DNA of 64,000 nucleotides. Source: Toxorhynchites rutilus septentrionalis (taxonomy: Eukaryota > Arthropoda > Insecta > Diptera > Culicidae). The first letter of the stretch is position 1, and each line of letters begins with the position of its first letter. The translations under genes and the position numbers were made by a program. The stretch covers positions 71,900,042 to 71,964,041 of the forward strand of contig NC_073746.1 of the NCBI RefSeq assembly GCF_029784135.1, in the 5' to 3' direction. The notes beneath the pieces were generated by a model. It worked only from the letters and a program-made list of their open reading frames with translations, did no database searches and was not told the origin of the DNA. Below are positions 55,450-64,000 of this stretch, in pieces.

Positions 55450-56499
55450 TGGTTCCTCTGAGTATTGAATTTTTCTTTTAGTTGCCATTTTTATCAAATT
55501 CCACTAAACACATAGCCCAAACACGTGTCCAACGTTGTATTTTAATATAGAAGAATAAGAAAGTAACACAAGCAATGTAATCTGCTGACAGAGCACAAGT
55601 AAACTTGCTTTCCGCGATAAGAGAAAAATGCTTCCGTTCAATTCTCTATCCGTGCACCACACATCATGCTTTCATGCACCACAGCTCACCCGATGCCCGC
55701 TAAAAGAGCACATGCGACTACATTCTGTTTACAGCTGAGAGTGGATGACGTCCACTAGAAGGTATTACACGAAGAGAAGAGAGAATGAGCATTGAATGTT
55801 CCCCCTCCACGTTTAGCATTCAAGCTTCGAATCAGAGAAGAGAAGTGGAACTTGAGAGAAAAAAGTGGCAACGATTTGTGGCAAGAAAATGTAAACAGTG
55901 AAAAAATTGACAGATAGTTTACGCTCTAAAAATTGTACATAATGTTAAGATGTCTCTAAAAGGGTGGGAGACATCATATATAAGGTGGGAGGTTCGTATA
56001 TAATGTTATTAATGTTAGCATCATCATGATAAACACGGCGAATGGGATAGAAATTACGAACTGAAATTGAATAAAATATACATATAGACGCTAAAACGCT
56101 GTGGATAAATATTATAATGCATTTTTATCGGTTTATGTATAATGCATTATCAAAATAAATCCATATGTATTGTAATCATAACTTGCTGTGCTATTCATAA
56201 CAACATTTATGATCGTATTCCACCAATGATGACAAATGTGTAATTTACGAATGAAGCTTCGCCATAGAAACTGAACATTGAATAAAAAAAATTAAAATGT
56301 GGTAAGAGCATCAGTTGAAATATTTTAAAGCATTCTCATCGGAATCAATTGAATGATACAATAATTATACGACTAAATAATGTAGGTACGCTTAAAACAA
56401 CAACATAAAAATATGATTTCATGAAATATGATATGATTTTTTTAAATACCCTCTGTTGGCAATTAACACCAAACTATATATTTTTTAGTATTATATATA
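55450..56499. other. unassigned AT-rich DNA
   Basis: No gene or bounded element recognised. Confidence 0.35.
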
Positions 56500-57705
56500 G
56501 ATTCCATGCCAAACCGACATAGTGGTTCTCAGATTTTCGTGTAAATTGGTAGTTTTGTTTCTTTTCGTTAAATATTAGATCCCATTCCATTTCAGGGTGG
56601 TTCGAAAAATCTACTTTTCTCCTTTTTTCCAAAAATATTTTTTTTTAGATTCATATCTTTTGTACTACTAAACCGATTCAAATGATCGACATATCAAATT
56701 GGCCAGTTAGCCAGTTTTTTTTAAATACTATACTTGCAAAAAAAAATTTGTTTTCTTGATTATTGATCGTAATTGTTCTTTATAGTTTTCATTCAAGGGC
56801 GCTATGTTTTTTATATTTTTTCTCGTAAGCTGAGGATTTTTTAGATAACATATCCAAAAACGTGTTCTTCGTTTTTAAATTATGATTTTTCAAAATTAAC
56901 CGATGGTTCAAAAAATCATTTTTCTCCTTTTTTTCCAAAAATGACGTTTTTAAAACTTCATAACCTTTATCTACTGAATCGATTCATATGATCGACATAG
57001 TTAATTTAAGTCAATAATTTCACACGTGCAAAAATTTTTTTTTATTTATGAAAAACAGACAAAATTATTAATCACGAAAACAAAAATAATTTTGACGCAA
57101 GTGCAATATTTTTACAAAATTTATTTTTCGTTTTATTATTTCTCGAACAACTCTGAATTCTTGGCTTTAATTTGATATATTGATCATCTGAATCGCTCTA
57201 GCAGTTCAAATGTTATGAATTTTTGAAAATAGGAAAAAGGGGAAGAAATTAATATTCCGAACTATCGGTTAACTCTAAAAAATTATAACTCAAAAAAGAA
57301 AAAAGAATATACCTAATTTTGAGTAAAAAATATAAATGTGTAAAAAAATCCTCAGTTTTCAAGAAAAAATATAGAAAAATATAGCGCCATTGGTCCCGAA
57401 ACCATGTAAACTATAAAAACAGATACAATCAAGAATTACGAAAACAAAATTCAAATTTCTTGGAAGTTTGATATTTTTCCAAAAAGACTAGCTAATTTAC
57501 TTCACTTTGATGTATCGATCATCTTTATCGGCTTAGTGGTTCAAAAGTTATGAGTTTTTGATAAAAGTCATTTTGGGAAAAAGTGAAAAAATCGAATCAC
57601 CCAAAAACATAATAATACAGGTTCAATGTTTTACCATAACGAAAACAAGCTAGCAATTTTCGAAAAATCTGAAAACCAATATACCAGTTTGTCATGGAAT
57701 GGCTG
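56500..57705. mobile_element. 1.2-kb palindromic element built of paired sub-repeats
   Basis: The left end ATTCCATGCCAAACCGACAT with GGTTCTCAGATTTTCG is mirrored at 57650-57705. Inside, a block consisting of GG(T)GGTTCGAAAAATC, TTTTCTCCTTTTTTCCAAAA and a CCGATTCA(A)ATGATCGACAT segment occurs twice forward (about 56595-56700 and 56910-57015) and twice reversed (about 57170-57265 and 57500-57600). Fragments of the same family occur at 41686 and 50772. Confidence 0.75.
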
Positions 57706-60700
57706 AAGTAATACTGCAATAGTTCACAAATTTCAAAGTTCGCGTTTTTCTTGTTGTTTTTCATGTCTTTCAGTGCGGCCATAATAATAATTAGAATTAC
57801 TACATTTGGATTGATGCTAGAAAATATCATTAACTTCCTTGAATAGTGGATGTGATATAATTCACTTTATATATGTATATATATATATTAATAAATGTTT
57901 TCAAACGAATACATTTGTCAAACAAACTGCAAAACTAAATACTTTTATACTGTGCCTTCATTTTTTGAGTTTAACGTTCAAAGACCCTTTGATAAAAATG
58001 GCATTGGAACAACATAGTAAAACTGACATACAATTATGACAGATGATTGCTTTTTGATTGGCGCGTGCTCCAACTGGTGAACCGCCAATTTGAAAGGCAC
58101 TCCAACCAAAAAAACGCCAACAAGCAAATGGTACTGTAAAACTATGAAAATATATAAAAACTATACAATCTAAGACTCTTTTTGTCGTTTATGAGTTTGT
58201 TTTTTTTAAGTTACTGCTTAGTATGTTTGCGGATAACGAAAAGATATGATATGTTGGTTTGCACATGCCACTAGGGCTGACTGATTAAGTAAGTAAGATT
58301 TCTTACAAAACCTTATAACTTTACAACCATTGAGTCGATTTCAAAAATCGTCATATCAAATGAAATCTTATTCTTTTATGAATCAACTTTAATCTGTCAT
58401 TCACACAAACTCAAAAATTAAATACTACAGAAGAACTTTAATTATAACGCTCAGAGAATTTGCGACTTAATTTTCCACAATTCGCTCTTTCACACCAAAT
58501 TTTTATCTTGTCGCAATTTTAAACCTCTCAAATTGAATTGTTAAAATGATAGGTCAAAGAACGAAAAGCAGGAGAAATTAACAAATAATGGAGGGTAAAT
58601 AATAAAGCAATATTAATCATGGACTTTTAATAACCATCTCAGAAAAATATTGAAAAAAAACATTCCTTTTTTAATTTCTCTTTCAAATTTTGATAAAATT
58701 GCACTGAATAGTTAAATAAGAGCAATATTAATATTTGAATAAACTTATGTAATTATAAACATGTTTATATAAACCTTCCCATCTTCTCATTCTTCATTAA
58801 AGACCTTGCGTCAAGACAGCTAGAAATCCATACACTCTCAAATCAAGTGTGCCTGAAAAAAATATATTCTTCACGTAAACAAGCGATGAAAATGTGAACA
58901 CTTTTTAGTCAGTGAATTGTATGGAGTTCCACTGCTGTGCTTCGAATGTTGATGGTTCACCGACGTTGGTGGTAGTGAATCAAGGCAGTTCGCCCGGCAT
59001 CACAGTGTTGGATGGTTCAAAGAGAGTATTGTTCATGAATGAATAAACTAATGAATGGCATTGGTTCATATTCAGTTCATTCAATATCCAAGCACTGTCG
59101 GTAAGAGATTGTCTCGATTTACAAAATACAAAATTTTGCTTGGTGATAGTGATAGTGATTAGATCGACTTCACGATACGATTTATATAATAGGGTTCTAT
59201 GCTTCTAAAATTTTGTTCCACAATTTTTCTTTATTTCTTTATTTCATCGTCCTTGAATGTAGATTTCCGGGGTCCAGTGATTTCGGATCACGGAAAGCAT
59301 TGAAAAGAAATATTTTTGACCGTCTTAGGATTACAACAATCTCTCGCTGGGATTTACCTTAAATGCCTCGTTTATAAAAAACATTGTCACAACTGAAAAT
59401 GAACGAAAAATAAAAAAAAATAGCACCGCATATGTTCAGAGTTTCAAGAAATTCTGTTGTGACATATTCCGACATATATCCGTTTTTGGTCGATTCGACG
59501 TGAGGTTGAAGTCGAACCTCATCTGAATTGGAACAACTGTAGCACTCTGTTAATTTAGATGTTCGTCTTCAGGAAATATAAAATATTCGTGAGTCATTTC
59601 GTTTATGCCCTTTCCACAAGAATACAGCTTCAAGGGAAATTTAGTAAAATCCAAAAATTCTCAATCCCAATATTTACTTTAAAACTAATCTCTGCAGATC
59701 CACGACATTCATGCATACAAAAGTGTTGAGATGGAACACTTGCACCATATAACCCGTGAAAAATGGTGATAAGGGCAAGAGACAACGCAAGCACTCGGAC
59801 TCAGAAAGTGTGTTCATATTTTTCTTTTTGTGCTGCTATCAGTGTTCCATTTTATCATTCCGTTTTTCGCAAAGTGTCTCAAGAGCCACTGACCGATCCC
59901 CGCGTCGGTTGCGTCGGTAGCGTATGGGGAGGGATTTATGATGGAGGGATAATAGAATTATATGACAATAATAACAGTCCCCCGAGGGATGACGTTGAAC
60001 GTTTCCAGAATCTGAAAAATCCCGATGGGAACGAGACTTGATTGAAGTAATGATAGTGATTTTTTTGCTTGTTTCATGCCGTGCTTTTTGTTTCCAGCGA
60101 ACGTTTAGGAAGGTCTGAGTTTTGTTGATGGGATCTTTTCTGCAGGGGTTGTTTATCATTTAGAATTGCTAGTTGCCAGCATCAATGATTTAGGGTTTGC
60201 TGTGTGGTCCCTGCCTCCTCACATGGAAGGAAATATAAAAAAACAGCCAATATCATATATGCATTCTTAGTGGTGTGAATAAATTGTATCAAGAAGCACC
60301 CGAACGATGAACGACGAATTAAGCTTATAATCAAAATGTCTGTAAGATTGAAACAACACTGGGTGAACAACACGGATCGGCTGTCAGCTGAACAAATCTC
60401 CCCATGCTTAACACTAACGATGCGTAGGATTGAAATTGAATTAGGTCAAACAAATGGGAACGATCTGTGCAAGCGGAAAGTCGTAATGAATCTTCGCTGG
60501 AACTCTTGTGTCACACGATGCCCGAAATCATGGCGAAACGAAGCCGGTGGGGAAAAGTGTTTACACACACACACACACATAAAACAAATTGCGTGCCTGT
60601 GTGACAACAGCAGCTAACCGCTTTGTATATCTAGATTAACTTTCCCGACGGGCCAACCCACCAGAAGACTTGACCGCCTCGGGGCGCAGTGCGAGCGGAC

Positions 60701-61637
60701 GCAGAGCAAACTGCATCGGGGGGTGGAGCGGAACCCACAACCCACAATTTGTTTAAATTTATCCCTAATTGAAAACAAATGTACAATTAATAGACTGCTT
60801 TTATGTTTTAATTAAAGTTTTGCATCGTGGTGCGTTTATGGTGGGACCGATGCTGGGCTAGAACTAGTATTACTACTTTCACACACTGCAGCACACGTCG
60901 TCGAGTTCGCCCCGAGGCTGCACCAACCGTTGCGATTGTTATCTGGACGATAGAGGATAAATTATGATACCCGCGATGCAAGTGAATTTCATCCTCACTC
61001 GCCGCGAAGGATCCATTTGTTGGCGCGATAAGGCGGTCCGGTATCTCGAAGCGACCGTCAGGTATCGTTTAACACTTAGCGATCAAAGTAAATCTTACGG
61101 TACGTGATGAATGTGTGAAGATAGCTAAATGTGTGAAACTTTTCACCGTTAGGTTCCGTTAAAATCTGTTTCAAAATAACCCCTCTTTCGTAGTGGAATT
61201 CGTGGAATGAGTTCATCTTCGTTTTATTTCATAAGTTGGATAATTTTTATTTTTATGTAATGCACCCTTCGAGTTATTATTTGATATCTTTAATATGTTA
61301 CAAGCTACAAGCCTACAAGTACCTCGAGTTTAATAGTTTATTCCATAAAGTTGTATCAGAATGTCAATTAAATAAAGATAGTTTCAGCTGTCCAGCTTTT
61401 ATAAGACTATTTCGGAAACCATCAGTACTATCAATGAAAAATTCAAAACAATCGGCAGATTTACATATCAATAATTGATAATAATAATAATTATTTTTTT
61501 AATTATTTTTTTTATTGTCATCAATCAAAATTGTAGACCAATACATTCTTATACTACTTAAAACTAAAAAAAATCTAAAGAGAGCTGGTTGGATAATCTA
61601 TCCGTTTAATTCAAAAGACGATTTTAACAACAAATTT
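57706..61637. other. unassigned DNA
   Basis: It contains a TA-rich run at 57868-57890 and GC-rich patches at 60640-60740 and 60890-61060 with no coding signal. Such patches in AT-rich DNA could be regulatory but nothing specific is seen. Confidence 0.35.
60563..60579. repeat. (CA)n microsatellite
   Basis: About eight CA units. Confidence 0.9.
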
Positions 61638-63475
61638 TTTATTTATTCATTTATTTATTTATTTCGTCAAACCAGCGTAGACTAAATGTGCTGCCCAAAT
61701 ATTAGAGTGAAATTCAACTATATCTTATTCTATTCAAATAGTCTTTGAGCATTGACCTTGACATGGTTACATCAATTATTTCACTGTGTTCGTTACAGAG
61801 GCACATCATACGATTAATAGGACTATATTTGGCATAATTCGTTCTTCGGTAATCTATGTAGAAAATGTTAGGGTTTCTCAGGTGCCTAATCGGTGCATAA
61901 AAATTTAGGTTTCCTAATATTTCTTATGAGTCCACACGTTCTGATATGATGTCAATAATAAATAGAATCATGGCAGAGTTCCGACTGTTTTTTAAGCTTT
62001 TCATATTGATTAGCATGCAACGTGCCTCATATGGAGGGAGATGGTATGGAGACCAGCCTAGTTTACGAAGTGCAAATAATAGAAATTGTTTTTGTACAGA
62101 TTCAATTCTGTCTTCGTGTGAAGTTATGTAGGGGGACCATACAATACTACAGTATTCTAGAATTGATCTGACGTATGTTATATACAATGTTTTTATTGTG
62201 TACGGATCGAGGAAATGGTAGTAACTAAAGCGTTTGATGATGCTCAACATATTATTTGCTCTATGGATGATTGTATTATAATGGTCAACGAAGGTTAGTT
62301 TTGAATCTAAGACCACGCCTAAGTCTCTTACTCGTTGACATCCACAGATGGGTTGATTTCCCAGCTTAACACCATTGTTCAATGGTGTTCTTCTTCTCGT
62401 AAAAGTCATCAAAGTGCATTTCCTAACATTGAGCTGTAATAAACTCACCAATGCACCAATTATAAACTATGTTAACTTCATTTTGGAATGGTTGATAGTC
62501 TTCTTCATACTTTATTTCCATGTACAGCTTCATATCATCTGCGTAGATAAGTGCCTTATCACTATTAAGAAAAACGCAAACATCGTTAACAAATAAAATG
62601 AACAAGAGTGGCCCCAAATGAGAGCCTTGAGGAACTCCGGATGTAACAAATATTGGTTTTGAAATTTTCCCATTAAACCTTACTATTTGCGTGCGGTCAG
62701 TCAAATATGATTCTAACCATTAAAATAGCTTGACTTCTATCTCTATTTTTTGAAGTTTAAGAAGCAGTAATGGTATATGAACACGATCAAAAGCCTTACT
62801 AAAGCCAGTGTATAGAGCTTCAGCTTGATTACCATTATCCATTGCATTCAAAGTGAATGTGACAAATTCCAGCAAATTTGTTGTTGTTGATCGTCCTTTG
62901 AAAAAACCGTGTTGCTTATTTGTAATTCGTGTCTTTAGTTGTTGAAAAAGTTTTTGGTTTATTATGGCTTCAAAGGGTTTTTGGAATGCAAGAAATATTT
63001 GCTACTTGCTATTTTAAATTGCTACTTTGCTAATTGCTACGATAATTTCTTACATCGGATCTATTACCGGATTTGAATATAGGTACAAGAGAAGAGTTTT
63101 TCCATATTTTTGTGAACCTTTCTGATTCCAATGACTTATTGAATAGCCATAAAAGTGGATGAGTTAATACAGATGCCAAATTTTTTTATAAAAACCGGTG
63201 GAATTCCGTCAGGACCTGGCCCTTTTGAGGCATCAAGCTTATTCAATGCGTCAAAAATTTCAATGTAAGTGAGTTTTCTGACTCCAACATCACATGGAAA
63301 TTCTGGAAGAAATGCAAAGAAGTCACGATCTCGGACCTCCTCAGCTGTTTCAATATAAACTTCTTGAAAAAATGTTGCAAAGAGGATGCATTTTTTTCCT
63401 GGGTCATTCCCAATGAGGTACATATAGAGGTGAAGCAGTAGGCGAAATGTATCTGTATTGGCAAATATCGTGTCG
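61638..63475 (-). pseudogene. 5'-truncated LINE with broken reverse transcriptase
   Basis: On the minus strand the order is: FFQEVYIETAEEV and LDASKGPGPDGIPPVFIKKF (fingers, about 63395-63180), then a frame-broken stretch, TSGVPQGSHLGPLLFILF (near 62640-62580), YADDMKLYMEI (catalytic box, near 62550-62515), and after another break LQLNVRKCTLMTF, RVRDLGVVLDSKLTF and YVRSILEYCSIVWSP (thumb and C-terminal region, to about 61930). The 3' end is a (TAAA)n-like tail at 61638-61665. The motifs fit a Jockey/CR1-type LINE. The endonuclease and ORF1 are absent, and several frameshifts and stops break the RT. No target duplication was located. Confidence 0.85.
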
Positions 63476-64000
63476 TAATTATTTGCATTCAAAATGGAAT
63501 GTATATGGAAGAAACAAAACAATGTTGAAAGTACTCACGGTTACATGATAATTTCAGCCAAAATTCTCATGAAATCATTCAACTGGTTGTTTTTTAAAAG
63601 ATGACAATTATATCGTGGCTTATTTCGATTATTCATGTGGTAAAAAGGTCCAGAGAGCAGTCGTTTGCTCAGTTCTCGAAAGCAGTAACATTTTCCGTGA
63701 AATTTTGATTAATTGGCGATTATTATCTCACAACATACACACCGACACTGAGAGCCTTCGAAACGTCAACTTCATAACGGTAAAATAATGAAACTTCGAT
63801 TGTTCCTATGAACGTGGGGGAGTGAAAATGGCACATATAAATATCACTTTTATCCGTCTTTTTCGACGTGATTTCACAAATATTCACTCCACGCTATCAC
63901 TTCAGCCTCATATTCAGCGGGAGCTCTACAAAAATGTACGTTTTTAATTGATAAATTACTTCCTGAAAATAGTATTTTTACATGGATGCGATGGACAATC
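63476..64000. other. unassigned DNA at the window edge
   Basis: Upstream of the truncated LINE. No feature recognised. Confidence 0.35.

Overview
This is a repeat-dense, AT-rich animal nuclear DNA window, most likely from an Aedes-type mosquito. Three things point there: a tRNA-headed SINE that I recognise as the Feilai type known from Aedes (two copies), an ITmD37E-type DD37E transposon (a family described from mosquitoes), and a mixture of BEL/Pao, I-clade, mariner, Tc1 and many MITE/fold-back elements. The species call is inference. No bacterial operons, ribosomal genes or CRISPR arrays are visible. I cannot place a multi-exon host gene with confidence. The best host-gene candidate is one short intronless ORF at 52503-52955.

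Layout. 1-2.6 kb holds two short DNA elements in otherwise unassigned DNA. 2.66-4.96 kb is a repeat carrying two decayed, minus-strand histone H2A genes, each with a histone-type 3' stem-loop. The same repeat recurs in the same orientation at 17.56-21.15 kb. Between the two lies a complete BEL/Pao LTR retrotransposon (5596-13014) with LTRs that look identical, a 5-bp target duplication, a tRNA-Trp-type primer site, gag and pol. Next comes a decayed Tc1 element with doubled inverted-repeat motifs (15152-16666). The second histone repeat is interrupted by a structurally intact ITmD37E transposon (18977-20274); the first copy preserves the empty TA target site.

21.5-31 kb is mostly unassigned apart from a Helentron-like 3' end and its hairpin-containing minisatellite (25.1-26.6 kb). 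31.1-37.9 kb is a three-level nest: a fold-back element, split by a mariner (31691-37796) with a broken transposase, itself split by a minus-strand I-clade LINE (32897-37712) that keeps ORF1, endonuclease and RNase H but has lost its reverse transcriptase. 38-58 kb contains several MITEs (one nested in another), the two SINE copies, a 1.2-kb palindrome built of paired sub-repeats, and the candidate gene. 61.6-63.5 kb is a 5'-truncated, frame-broken minus-strand LINE.

How the parts work together. The BEL element is one reading frame from gag to integrase, interrupted by two UGA codons. The first sits in the known leaky context UGA-CUAG at the gag/pol junction and probably sets the Gag:Gag-Pol ratio. 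The second, between RNase H and integrase, lacks that context and may be inactivating. The LTR also encodes a short single-pass membrane-protein-like ORF. ITmD37E looks complete in cis (terminal repeats, TA duplication, full transposase). All other transposons with coding remnants are visibly broken.
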